64,000 nt of DNA, from positions 1-64,000 of the forward strand of contig JBNGIS010001449.1 of the NCBI GenBank assembly GCA_049999725.1, given 5' to 3'. Below, in pieces: positions 21,568-35,300 of the stretch. Source of the stretch: Haplomitrium mnioides (Eukaryota; Marchantiophyta; Haplomitriopsida; Calobryales). Each line of letters starts with the position of its first letter. Positions within the stretch are counted from its first letter, which is position 1. The position numbers and the translations under genes are program-made. A model generated the notes under the pieces. That model saw only the letters and a list, made by a program, of their open reading frames with translations, was not told the origin of the DNA and searched no databases.

Positions 21568-24500
21568 ATGAAGGACTTGGAAATCAATATTGCTCCGAGA
21601 CGGTCTCGAAGCAACTCCCCTGGGCTGGAACGAGGTGGCTCAGCGGTTCCGCCTAGGAGAAGCTCGAGGGATTCAAGGAGCTTGAGTTGGGTGGAATACG
21701 AAGGCCTGATCAAGGGGAGATCTGATGAAAGATTTTCAGAGTTTTTGGGTTCCGTGGTTTCCAACAGCGTGTCTTCTCCTCTTGACCACAGCGTCGTCTC
21801 CTCTAGAGGCCCTTCCCCTTCCACCGTGAACACAACCCCGTCCAGAAATCCTTCGCCTATAGAGATGATGCCCAATTTGCCAGAGGAAACCAGTGCTGAG
21901 CAATCTTCCACGCCAAAGTCGAAGCCTCATGTGAGATTTACGACATCTCCCCCTATTCATCCTCAGGAACTGCTGGCGGAGAAGAGATTCTCTGGGGGTT
22001 CAATTCCTCATGATTGGAACGAAGGTCTTGGGCCCCAGCTCCGAATCGGCCCAGTTTCGGATGACTCCGACCATAGTAGTTCACCGAAGGCACGCCGCTC
22101 GGTTGTTAGTCTCCTGCCTGAGCAACGAGGCAGGCCAAGGAGCAGGGAGAGGCGCCCCTTCGTTGCTGGTGCTGGATACCTCAGTCCATCCCCACCAACG
22201 CGAGAGAAAGAAGACTTGCCAACTCGCGAAATCATTCTTACACCTCGAGTACCTGGTGATGAGGGATGGAGAGATCCAGGCCAAAAGGAATCCCCTGTTG
22301 CAGAAAGCTTTCAAAGCGAGGGCTTAGCTTTGAAAGTGCCCGATTATCTATCAGTGCTGAGAGGAAACTCACGAGACAATACCAGAGGATCACCTGCAGA
22401 TAAGAGAGAATCTAAAACTGCGGGAGGTCCCGTCGTGGCAAGCAATAAAAAGAGCACTTTCATCCGGGCTGTGGAAGCGGTAACGAGTCTTGGGGCACCC
22501 CTGATTGCTCCCAGCACGGAGCCCATAACCAGTAAGTACGTAACACAGTCGGCAAAAGCCCGACTGAGCACTGTGATTGTTCCAGTCAATGCCAAACAGT
22601 GGCTCCTGCAATCCCTACGAATGAAAGATTCAGAGCTTCGGGAGCTGTTCGACCAGGTCAGATTCGGATGTTCAATGCGTTCAGAGCATGTTTACCAGCC
22701 TGGTCGTCAGTGGCTAAACGCTTGGTTAATGCACAGTTAAAACAAATAGAAGCTGTATTGACGCTTTGCAGCTTGATCACATCTGCTGATCTTAATCTTA
22801 GCTTCACATTAATGTTTTCAGATGGAGATGATTCCCCAACTTGCAGCAGATCATGTGAGGGAAGTACGGGCAGAATGGGAGGGACTGGAGGCCCGAGCGT
22901 TGAAGGTTCCTCCTGAAGCAAAAATGCTACTTAAGGATCAGATGCTTCTAGAGAAAGTGAGGTCTCTGCTAAAGAGCTTTATTGAAACAGTATCTGAATT
23001 TCCATCTACAGATACAGCCGAGCAAAAGCAATCGGGAGAGGGCAATGATACAGGAATTGGGGTTATCACAGAAGGAGATGATGAAGAAGACGAAGCAGAT
23101 GCAGAAGAGATGCTTATTGAGGATGCACCAAAAGAATCAGGCTTGACATTTTCGTCAAAGCGAGGGAGAGAATCATCTCTCTCCTCAGCTTCGACACACG
23201 TCCGCCAAGGGTTGTTGGATAGAGACAGGACTGTTAGTATCATGGGCAGGCCAGTGTGTCCTACATGTGGCCAAATGAATACGGTAGGGACAAATACAGT
23301 CATTCGGGGAGGAATTTTGCCTAAAGAGACTGCGTCTGTCAACAAGAGTCCTCCAATATCTCACCAGTCTCTGCCTTCATTTATTCCAGCAGAGGATTAT
23401 GTTGTAAAGCAGTCACTCATGAAGGTACAGTCAAATTCTACACTTCTGAAATCGACAGAAAAAGCTCACTGGAAAAGCAATGTAGTTCAACATTGAAAGT
23501 AAGGTTTTGCGTTATTGTTAATCTCTCAGTACTGCACAAAATAGTTGTATTAGGGGTCTGAAGGATCTAATCCTCACGCGGGTTCTGTGTGGATTTAGCC
23601 AGTTGGAAAGTCGGCTGAGTACAAATCTACTTACAGTCCCTTGGAAAAACGTTGGTATACTGTTCTTTTCCCAGCCTTGCAGGTAGCCCTTAAACCAGCT
23701 CCATCTCAAGTGTCATTTGTCTTCCGGATTGTGCACAACCAAGGTGTTATACTCATTTTGAGAAGACTCGAAATAAAAAATCTCAACATCGAACAAATGA
23801 ACTCATATTTGTGAAATCCTGTTTGGAGATTTTGTAGCCAGGGAAAAGGGAAGATGTGCAGTTGCTGAGTGAATGGCTATGCCATGCAATTCAACGGAAT
23901 AGTGTGGAGGATCTTGATGGCCATTTTACAGATGTTGATACTGCCTTTGTGCTACATTCCATTGCGTTCTTGGAGGTTGTACGCCAGGTGTTTATACCTT
24001 ATCTACGGATGATTAGAATACATTCTTGAAAAGTTACCCTGAGCAACATTGATCAGAGAAGAATAAGATGGAACTGGTAGTGATGATATGATTAGGTAAG
24101 AGTTGAGATTCTAAATTTTAAAAATTTCAGGCCTGCTTCCACTCCCTTTGCTATTCAGTGGTGATGAGTTGTTACCAAAGGGGAAAATGAACCAATTTCA
24201 GGGTTATTATGGGTGGGCAGCCTTTTGCCCTTTGAGCTACTTGGTTGACTATCTTCTTTTTCACAGATCCTTTTCTCTAAGAGAATTTCCTTCATGAAAT
24301 TTTGACAATAGCCATGGCAAAGTGGGATACAAAGAAAGAATACAACATGGAAGCTGCATTTTTACAGTAATAAAATTCATTGTAAGAAACTTCATTTAGG
24401 AGTTGTGGTGGTGCATAGCAGGTGAGGATTCATTGTGAGGAAAGAGGGGACATCCTTTTGCATGTGTGGCGGCAACTGCTTCGAATATTCAACCAGGTTC

Positions 24501-27500
24501 AATTTCTTCCGGGTTAGCTTCTGCGCTTCCTCAGTTGTCCTGTAAACATAAGTCGCTCATTATTACCTTTTAAGTCCTTTGCTTAGTATGCGCGAAAAAG
24601 AAATAGCAGAGCTTACATTATCAAGGTTTGCAATTGCAATACGACATTGAATAAAACGCATGCTGTGTGCTGGTTTTTCTATTTAAAGTTCAATCCTCAG
24701 AGAACGTTAATTGTTTAGTCTTTTGCTCTCTGTTCTATTCTATTTTATCCTGCTTGGATTTTATAATTATTTTCAAAAGATTATTCTAAAAGATTACTGA
24801 ACCACATGTGCTGCACAGGTGATGGTCAGAGCAGAACCAAAACTGACTGCTATGGAAGAAGAATTGAGAAGAGCTAGGGACCAACAGGCTATAAACCATC
24901 TAGAGATTGCAAGACTCAGTGATGAGCTTCATCTGTACACTGAAAAATGTAAAGCTGCTGAAGAGCAGTTAAAACTCAAAGAGACAGAATGTTCCAGAAT
25001 TAAGAGATGTCGATTATGCCTTGCAGGAAACTTATCGCCACGTTCAAGGCAACATTTTGTAAGAAGAACACTTTTAAGGAGATTTTCGAGTGCAGACAAT
25101 AGAGTTGAAGTAGAAGGAGAAAGTTCTGCTGAACAAATTCTTGAAGAGAATCTTGCAGCAGCGCTAGAAAAAGGCCCTTCGCAAATTAGAGAAGATAACA
25201 CCTTTGAACCAAATGTGGACCCAATCAATGCTGATGATGTTAATGATAATCAAAGTTATGCTAGGAATGAAGCCCGAGCTCAAGAAAGAGTTGAAAAACG
25301 AGCTAGTGTAGATGAAGAAACCAAAGCAAGTACAGTAATTACTTTTCTACGTGCAGCATTAATGAATAGATCTGGTGATAGAGATGGCTCCTCTACAAAG
25401 GGTGCTCAAGCAGGTGTCAAAATTGATGCATCCGTTCAGACAGATGCAGTATCAGTTACTGAAAAGAGCCCATTTGAAGATGTTCTCAAAAGATCTGGTA
25501 GTTGCCCTGCTAGGCTATTTTGGATAGAGAATGTTAATCCGGAGGTTCACGCAAAACACAGAGCCTGGCTGATTGAAAATGGTGTAATTAAACCACGTAC
25601 TGATGAGTTGGTGCCAAAAGATGGTGATAGTAGTGGTGACGAGGTTGAAGTTGTCGCTGCTTATAAAGTTGGTGCAGATGGAGGCGCAGGGCAACCAGAG
25701 GGTGAAGTTGACCAAAAATCAGCCCCCCTAAGTCTCGAGGCTCTAGGTCTGGAGGCCATTAATATGCTGAAAAATATCCCTGTATCAGATCCAGCTTTGG
25801 CCTCAAATATCCAAGGTCTCATGAAAAAGTGGAAAAGTGTGGCAGTCGCATCCTCATTCTTTGGCACTGGCAAACCAGGAAGCAGACGACAGAGTAAAGA
25901 AGAAATTAATGAAGGGGAAGATGATGAGATAGAAGGAATGAGCTCAGAAGGTTATGATGGGGGAGAGGATTCAGTTGATGGAGGGACAAGAAAGAAGATC
26001 AGAAAGGCAAAAGCAGGGAAGGGGAAAGGAGGTGTGGGTGAAGGTGATAGTGAAAAAAGTTTTAGTAGTAGAGGATCTAGATCAAGCACCTTTTCGATTG
26101 CTCAGGAGGCTATGCTGAGATCCAAGAGACCCACATTGAAGTTTACCACGTATGATCCCACTCTCACCTGCATACTTTTGGTTGTCTTCAATGGCTTTGA
26201 AATGGACAAGATCCTCAGTATCCAAGATCTGGGAATGGATCAACCTCAGTCCCCTAGTTTCTTAAACTTGAAACTATAGAGTTTCTTACCCTTCCCAGTC
26301 TTGGTGGGGTCTCCAAATACATTGAAGATCTCATGTGAACTTAAAGGCGAAACATGTTTCCCAACTCTCCTAGCAAGAACAACAGACATGTTGCTTGTTC
26401 TCCACTGAACTCTTAATTTTTTAGCAATTTGTCCTCTAAATTTTAATTTAAATAAAATCTCTTATGCTACAAAACTATTTTGAAGCAGCTCCTGCTGAGG
26501 TATCTGCGGTTGGGGGCTTAAGGTTAAGAGTAGTGGTGTGTTGCTGTAGTTTTTACTCCTGACAGTACAATTCTGGAGGACTTGCAGTGGTCTTGCTCCC
26601 AAGCTAGGAGTCATTTTGCCTCTTGGTTTTACAAAGATGATGAAGATAAATGTTCCTCCAAAGGTTGTGAAGTTCTTCAATGAGAGGCAGGTATATGCCG
26701 TCTCGAGCCACCACCATGATAAGCCTTTTCTTAAGCTATTGTGACTTTTGATACCTTGGTGTAAAGTAGGCAACAGTAACAATTAGTTTGCCGATTTTAA
26801 TCCACAAAAGTGGATACTGTACTTTGTCTTCAAATCTAAATGACCGTTGTGGGATTCGGCATTCGCTTATGGATTGATCGCATTGTTTGTTTACGTTTTT
26901 GCAGATTACAAAATTGATAGCTTCTATTTACGTTGCAAAGATAGAGGCAGATGCAGTGGATGATGCCACAGATGGCGAACGACAGACATGTTGTGAGTTT
27001 GTGTATGACTTTATGCTCAATCAGTATGGTTTGAAAAGGCTTGCAGAGGCTGCTGTTTGGGGTGTTTTTAAAAAGATCAAGCAGCTTCAAGATACCAAGA
27101 AAATTGATCAACATCCAAAGGTTAGTACTACTTCGTTTTTGCAAAAGTCTAAAATGGGCATATCCCCATTGTAGGTCGGTCTGTACCAGTAATCAGTCTT
27201 ATCCCTTAATTTTTGGACCTATTGAAAATTACCGGAGCTCATAACTGTACTGAAATCAGGCAAGGTTGTTTTACCGATTCTGTGGAATGGATGAGAAACG
27301 GACGTACAATGAACTGGACCTGTACCTGTACTTGAAAGTGTTAGCCAAGGCTATGACAAAAAGTGGTTTACTTTACCCATCAGAAGACGATGATGGCATA
27401 AGCTACGTGAATTGTGTTTGGGCTGAGTCTCTTGCAGAGGAACCCAATCTGATTTCCTTTTTCGGATCACAAGCTGCAGCAACAGAGTTCATAGCAAAAT

Positions 27501-29211
27501 ATGTATCAGCTCATGCTGTCACAGATCGTGTTTCACTGGAGGTAAATAGATGATGCATAACCAGACTGACGTAGTACTCCAAAATTGAACATTCAGACAT
27601 TTTTCTGATTCAATTCAAATTCAATTCGATTTCTACAACTTTTCATTATCTCATGATCTTGACCAATAGTCTATATTTCTTATACGGCGGCAGATCTCTA
27701 ACAAAGTTTTGAAGCGCACAGGTACAGAAGTTGGTGAAAACCAAGGAAGTAAGGAGAATTGATTATGACCAGTTCTTTGAGGCTGTTTTTGAAGCGAACC
27801 TTCAGAAAGCGGTGCCTTTTCTCTCCCTCTTAGCAATATTTTTTAGTAGAAGGGAAGGAAGCTTTATACGCATCATAAAGAAGTTGGTTTATCATCAAAT
27901 AGCTGAAATTGTGTGCGGAGAAGAGTTGCAAAGTTCCATACCGTAGTCTTAACTTTCGATTGAGATATTTGCAGACAACCGTTACAGCAACCGCACAAAA
28001 GCAGAGACGGGCTGTGAAAGCACCTTTAACTGCAGAGAAGGTACTCAGTAGGGAGCAGTCAACAGCTTTAGGAGTTCCTCCTGGAAGTAAAATTGTTTAA
28101 TGTTCCAAAAATGTAGATTTCAATATCTGTTCAAACAATCCCGTGGGGCAGTTGTAACATCCAGATGTATACTAGCAGAGAATGATGTTTTTTCGAACAT
28201 TCCAGCAGGAAGCACAACATTTTTACCGTACTTTTACAATCAGATACATAAACTAATCATCCAGTTGTGGCTTGCAACTTTGGCTGCTCAGAGGCTGGAG
28301 TTGGAGAACTTGTTTATAGCGGGTGATGCAAACCAAGACGGTGTGTTAACGTTTACGGAATTTCGAGAGATTCTTAGCAGTGCGGATCCTACTATTACAC
28401 AACAAACTGCTCTTAGGATCTTCAGAGAAACCCTTCTTAAGATGCCTGATGGAGGAGAACAGATCAGTCCTCTCGCCTTTGCTACAGTTGCTCATGAACA
28501 TGACATTGCAGCACCAATTTCTGTCATCTTCAATCTTTTAGGGAAGACTTGGCTTCAGGTACATTGCTCTTCAAGGTCTTTCTATGTGTTGCATGAAGGT
28601 TTAGATTGTTCTCATCTATAGTTGGAACATAACATTTTCCTCATGGAGTGCAAAGGTTTTACTCCATTTCCTTGTTCTATACCCATTTGGGGCAATTTGA
28701 ACAATCTCACCGAACAGATTTTGTCCTTAACACAAGCTTTTCTCTTCAAATATATATTCTGCTGGTAACGTAGCAGGTTTACAATTTTCTTCGATTTTGC
28801 TCGCTTCAATTTGGTGAAATTTATTAATTTTTCTGGTATGAACGTTTCATTGTGATAACATTTCATCCTGTCACGTTCGTGAATCGTCGAGTATTAGTTT
28901 CTTTCCTCTCATAATTTAGCTACTTCATTTTACAGATCCAAAGTGATATAAATTCAGAGAAGATTGAAGAGGACGAAGCAAAGAAAGAGTACGAAGAAGA
29001 AAGATTGACAATAACTCGTTTGATTGATGAGAGTAAAGATCCGACTGCTGCTGTCCAAGCATTTCGCCAGTTTGTCCTCAAATTTTGCGGCAAAGATGAT
29101 GAAGACGACGAAGAAGAAGAGTCACAGGAGCTGGAAGATATTGTCGAGAAACAGTCATTTATTGCAGACATCCCTTCCTCGTCGAAAGAACGGGGAGATG
29201 ATGTGGTTTGA
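21568..29211 (+). CDS. Very large EF-hand/coiled-coil protein, about 10 exons, one junction unresolved
   Basis: In-phase exons: 21568-22656, 22822-23424, 23838-23987, 24819 to about 26150, 26905-27120, 27260-27541, 27722-27811, 27975-28040 (or 28094), 28265-28558 and 28936-29211 (stop). About 1450 aa. The N-terminal third is Ser/Pro/Arg-rich and likely disordered. A CPTCGQ motif lies in exon 2. Exon 4 opens with a coiled coil (about EEELRRARDQQ onward) and continues acidic and Gly/Lys-rich. Exons 5-6 encode a conserved-looking helical domain. Exon 9 has a canonical EF-hand loop, DANQDGVLTFTEF. The C terminus is a very acidic coil. I do not recognise the family; calcium-responsive scaffold or axonemal protein is inference. 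All listed junctions are phase 0 except the exon 4-5 join, for which I found no convincing donor; an exon may be missed. Confidence 0.7.
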
Positions 29212-29388
29212 AATTTTCAAACAGAAAATTTTAATTTTTTATTTATTCTTCTGTGTAACAATTGAACAAAATTGCAATCTATTCACTTTCCGCTTGAAAT
29301 GTATCATTTTTTTCTCATGATTCACACGACTTTCCAAGTGCAATTTGTATATCTACTTTCTCCTTTTCCTGTATTTCATTAAACGCAT
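29212..29388. other. Short convergent spacer
   Basis: Only 177 bp separate the stop codons of the EF-hand gene (+) and the GWD gene (-). Their 3' UTRs must abut or overlap. The region is very T-rich. Confidence 0.6.
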
Positions 29389-32300
29389 TTACATTTGTGG
29401 TCTAGTTTGCACTACATACAACTCCCCGTCCTTGATTACACCTTCAATATCTTGTGCCGACCCAAGCAACTTCTCAATCTGTGAGCCTGCCTTGATTATT
29501 TTACGTAGTATTGTTGTCCTAAATCCATCATCCTGGGTCAAAGGATCTGTTGCATAATCCACGACTCGTTCCTCCTCGTGGTCCATGGGCACGCTGCGGT
29601 TTGCACAAATTCAACATTTCATCACGTATGCGGAAATCTGACTACGTGTCATGCAAATGGGCAACAACACAATAACAATAGCCTGTCTTAGTCACATCTC
29701 TATTGACAAACCTGTCATACAATCCTGCTCCAGCGTAACCTTCCAGATCTTCTCCATTCGAATCTGATCTGAATATAAGCGACCGCTTGATAAATAGGCC
29801 CACTCTCTTACTTGGATATCCCAAAATCTGACTTTCCACACGCCACTGTGTCAGAATTGACAGCTCCATTCATGTTATTACTGCACAACAAAATCCAGAT
29901 GGTCTGAAATGTATTACCTTTGGTGATTTCAGATCGCTCTTGTTGGCAACAAAACTCAAAGCTCGCCCGGAATATGCGCCAACAAGAGTCTCTCCCAACC
30001 CTTTGACAACCTGCTTACAACAATAAATCAACTAGTAAGTTCAACTTCCTTGCCCAACATAAAAGCCTGTCACAGATTTCCTCGTCGTTTCTCAACATTC
30101 TTTCTACACACCTCTGCGTAAATCTCTTCTTTATTGCCTGTGGAAGGATTTTCAGTGTGAATGACGTAGGCGTAGTCTGCCTGAATTATTTCTTGCACCA
30201 GAACTGCCATGCACAGATCCTTATGATCTATCTTTGCTTTGCGAGTACTGAAGTACGCTCTCTCATTCCACTTCGACCCCCACACCTGCCACACCTCACC
30301 AAAGATCAACATCACCATACATTTCGAGTCCGAATTTCCTTACATCATATAAATTAATAACGGATTTTGATACGATCTTTAAATTCTACCTTTTTGATTG
30401 CTGTCCACGCTTGTTCCCATCTTTCCTCCCCCTCATCACCCGGCCAGGGCATATCAGAGCTTTTCAAAATTGCTTTTAACTCCTCCACCTGCATTGCCCA
30501 CATACCTTCCCCGTTCAGACTCTCCCATGGCATGCGCACTCGATCAGCATTTACTCCACGCACATTTACAGTTCTTTATCTTTAACGATTCTTTACCAAT
30601 TTGGGAGGAGCCTGAAGATTTAACACAGCATCTCGTATATCTTTCAGTTTGTGGAAGTCTCCATCACTCAGTTCTTTAGTTAAAGAAGCAATTTCCTGCG
30701 CAACATCCTGCACTTGCAACACATCAGATATATCATTTCCAACGAACATATCCGCGAATGCGAATTATTTCAAATCCGGCTCATTGGTGACTTTCATGAA
30801 TTCGGAACACTCACCTTGTTTATACTCTCCGACAGCACTTTCTCAAAACTACCGAAAGGCAACGCCACTGACGTCGGAAGCCGAATTGAGGCAGGCAACT
30901 GTCCCCTCAAGTTAGCAATATTTCGAGATTTTGCACCAACCTGCCACACATTTCATTGTTGTATATGAAATTCCACCATTTTGATATAAGTCCTACCCAT
31001 TGCATCCATTCCTTTTAACGTTGTATCGACTGCTGTCACTTACTAAGTCTGGTGTAAACGCATCAGCTGCCACAGCATATTTGCCAGCAAAGACCTTCCT
31101 CTTGAGAGTAATTCCATGCGATTCGTCTATGTTTGTCAACGCTGGATCACTGGCGCTGACCACGTCCGCATCATTTACCTCACTGCACATGCAGAACGAG
31201 AATCGTAAGCGCTTTGTTGTCTTCTTAAGTTTTTATGACGACTTCAAAGCTCTAGATGTTCTGTCGAAGATGATATTCACTACACCTTGCGAATTATGCA
31301 TTGTCAAGGCTTCTATGACATTCAACTGCACAAAACTTGTGTGCGACGAAAAATCAGACCTGAAATTCAAGTCAGCGGCAGTGGGCTCCAATTTGATTGC
31401 TTTCCCGCTTTTAGATCGGAGAGAAGCCAACACTTCCGGATCGAAACAAGTTGCGAAGCATACCTACAAAGTGATACACAGATTGACAACTTTTCGGGAT
31501 TACACCGGCTTTTCAGATTATTCATTTGCCAGTTAAACAGTTTCCTTCTTCTATCCGAATCCAATCTTGCTACCAAACAGAGGCAACTAGAACTTACCTT
31601 GCCATTTCGTGCTCGTACAGAAACATGCGACAGAATATCTGGCATGTCGGGAGTGAGAACAGCCACAACGCCATCAGGAATCTCTTCCTCTCCCCTTACT
31701 CTTCCAGCGATCAGAATTGTTGGTTTTTCATAGACCTGGTCTGCGACATCTAGAAGCTCATCGACTACTACGACATACCCTTGTGTTTCCACGGGACTGA
31801 TGACCTGCCAACTGTATCCATAACAAAACAGCTATCCGTGTTACCGATTCCATGAACATTTTGCGCATAATGAAGTATGATCAGCATTCACAAGTATCCA
31901 TCACGCACCGGCACTCCCAGACAGTTGCACTGTTATGTTTTCATGTCATCTACTTTGGGCTACCCACAAACACGGTTCAACGTGTTCAAATACAACTATG
32001 CTATTATCCTCGCTTCTTACCTGCCCATGTGCGCCTCTTTTCTCAAGACGGGGTCCATCCGATTTAGAACCAGCGACAAAGATGCAGCAGATCCTGACCT
32101 TATCATTTCCTCTGTGAATATATCGATCTGTAACAAACATTTCAAGTTATCAACACGCTTTTTTTCTGTGCTTGCCGAAGTCCATTTACAGTGCAGAAAT
32201 GCATAACTTGCTAGCAAAGAGGAAACGTTGTAGATAGGGTGTGCAAGGTTTGACGGTACTTACTGCCCATTGCTCAACACCCAGCAAGCTTCCCAGGTAC

Positions 32301-35300
32301 TCTGCGGATGGCTGAAGCAGTTTCTGATAGTATTCTCCCTTTTCTTGCAAGGCCAATCGTGTTCGATCGAGCACTGCCTTCGACCGTAGTGCCCAATCCT
32401 CTGGTTTGTTCTTGACAAGGTCCATGACATTGTACCAATCCTGTTGAACATATCCCTCATCAGTTTTTACTCTCCATCGCTTCAGGATGCTAATTTTTGT
32501 GTGCAAAATTTCTTCTCTTTCGTATTGCCGGTTCTTTTCCTGCACATTATCCTGCGAGGCAAGTTTTTTCTCCTTTCTAGAAAACTCTGTGACAAAATTT
32601 ATCCTACAGAATCAGGTACCTTCAAACAGTAAACAAGTTCTTCGTTATTGTTGCTGGACATACAGAGATTTTCCACAATCATGCTGATGATCAGTGCCAA
32701 ATCCTGTCCATGCCACAGATCAAACTCAATTAATTTGACACAAGAGGTTTCAACAATTTTGCACATACAATCGTTGGTTCATTTTCGAAAACGATTAGCA
32801 ACAATGATTTCCTTCAACCAAAGATATTTTCGAACGCACTTACATATAATCCTGCGCCATCTAAACCTTCCAAGCCTCTTTCCACTGTCGTTCGAACGGT
32901 AGAATCAAGAGCCAGATCCAAAAATATAATGTCACGCAATCGATCATGAGGTTTTTGAAGGGTCGCCCACAATTGTCTCCGTGCTTCGACCAAGGCCTGC
33001 GGGGTGAAATATTTCATTACTATCGATCACTTCAATCCCCTTTTGTTCACGTTTGCAAAGCAGTGAATTTTAAAGAGCTACATACCTCTAAGAGTGGAAG
33101 GCTTTCTTTATCTTCCACATGCTCCATAACAAATTGCAGCAGACCCTGCATCCAAGTGATTTCACATTCAGCATTTTATAGTTGAATTAACAAGGCCAGG
33201 TTTAAAAAATCAGAATCATTCCCTCATCTTTCATTTTGAAATTCACAGCCTTACCGGCAATTCCTGTGACAATCCACCAACGGGACGAATTTCAACTCCT
33301 CCCATGAACCCCTGACCCTGCCGAACCAAGAAGTTGCTTAGAGATAAGATTCACAAACAAATTTCCTCACGTATGCCTTATGTGTATTTTATACAAAGAT
33401 ATACTGAAGTACCTGGGCAGAGTAGCCCATGCATGATGCAATTGCGGATTCCAAATCTGCGCCAGAATGAACTGCCTGCAGACAAAGAGCAGGCAATATA
33501 AGGTTTTGCAATTGGATGACAAAACATCTCCACAGATATTCAATCAGTTGTAACACTCTTTCCACTTAGTGCACAGCATACCTTCAGAGTACGCAGATAG
33601 GCAGTCAAGTCTCGTATTAGACTGTCTTTCTCGCCGTGATTTAATCTTGGCTCCGAGACTATTGGCCTGTCGTAACTAGCCAAACGTTGTTTGGTCACTC
33701 CATTGGCATTGAGTGTCTTCCAGTAAACATCCATATTAAAATCACTTTGAATATGATCCAATAGGGCCTGCAACAATTGCACGATGAAATACATGGTTAG
33801 CAAGAACTGCAGATTGTATTCCTTCATGTACATGTTTTCATCAGTAAGCAAAGTCACCAGATATTACCTGACAAATTACAACATCATCTGGACTCGTGTT
33901 GTTGTGGAGTTTTTGATGCCATTCCTCCATCATTCCTCCTTTGCAGTCATTGTTACGCTGAAATATCCAGCATCAGGCACTCAATTTATTGCTAAGGACT
34001 ACTCCAGTTCCTACTTTGACAATGCATTTGTCGTATTCAAACATACTATGCACATACCTGGACCACCAATATTTCATCTCTAATTCGTTGGCCTACGTCA
34101 CCCTGCCCTCCTCTTCCAACAGTTGACATTATAAGCCTGATAAGTTCTCGATGTTCAGGCTCCTCCCGATACATAGACTGGAGAAGATCAGTCAGCCTGT
34201 CTTGGGCTGCACTGATTTCCCTGCAACAGAAGATATGGTCTGTCACTACAATTGTCGTTCCTGACAATGGATTAAGCCTCTTGATAACTTTCAAATAAGT
34301 TACTTTCGTACAAACTTTTTTCCAAAGCAACTGGTACCAGATGTTTTACCGTGGTTTTACGTTATAACTTTTGTTCCATATCAACTGCCTGCTCGCCATA
34401 TATCTTAACCACACCAAAATACCTACAATGGCCAACTCTCCTTCTCTTTTGGCTTGTTCTGTTAACCCTGTTGCAATGTTATATCTGCAAGGTAATCAGA
34501 TTTTCGAATTGTTAAGACAGTTTCCAACTCGAGCAACACTTCCAATCTGCAGGAAAAAGTTAGCTGTACATGCAAATGTATTCTGTCCACCCACCGATGC
34601 ATTAAAGAACGTTGTGCCTCACTCTCGACATTTGCAATATCTTCCAAAAACCTCTTTGCTGTCCCACTTCCATCTCCAACAACCTGTTTAGAGTTTCATA
34701 ATTAATTGATTGAAACCATCTCACAGAACAACACCATTCAACTTGCAAAAGGAACTGAGGCATAGCTTTCCTGATTGCAATCATCTCACAGAACAACATC
34801 ATTCAATTATCACCATTCCGCTTTCTTTAGTGAGCTGCAGCTCACATTACCTTGAGTTCTTTCACATCCGGTGCCTTCAAGGCTAAATAATAGTCCCCAC
34901 CATTATCTTTGTACCAGATGCTCCCTTCCTTGAGCACAAACGGCATTCCAATATATTCTCCTTCACTGACAACGATTTCCACAGCCTACCACAACCACGA
35001 CACTGTCAGTTCCACTTGTGGACTTGGATTCTGAATCTATTTCTGTACTTTTAGAGCAGGATCTTCCAACTGAATTTGCGATAATGAAAATGCTCATGAA
35101 AGAAACTATTTCTAAAATTCTTGTTTAATACCTGAAGAGATGAATCACCAGCAAAACCCTTAGTAAAAGGTGATTCGCAAGATGCTTCCAATAGAGTAGA
35201 ATTCTCTGGTACACTCTCTTCTGGGGGTGCCTGATTTACATTCCATTGCCATATTTGGTTTATATCATGCCAGCAAAGAGCTTCGCCACTGGATTTACGA

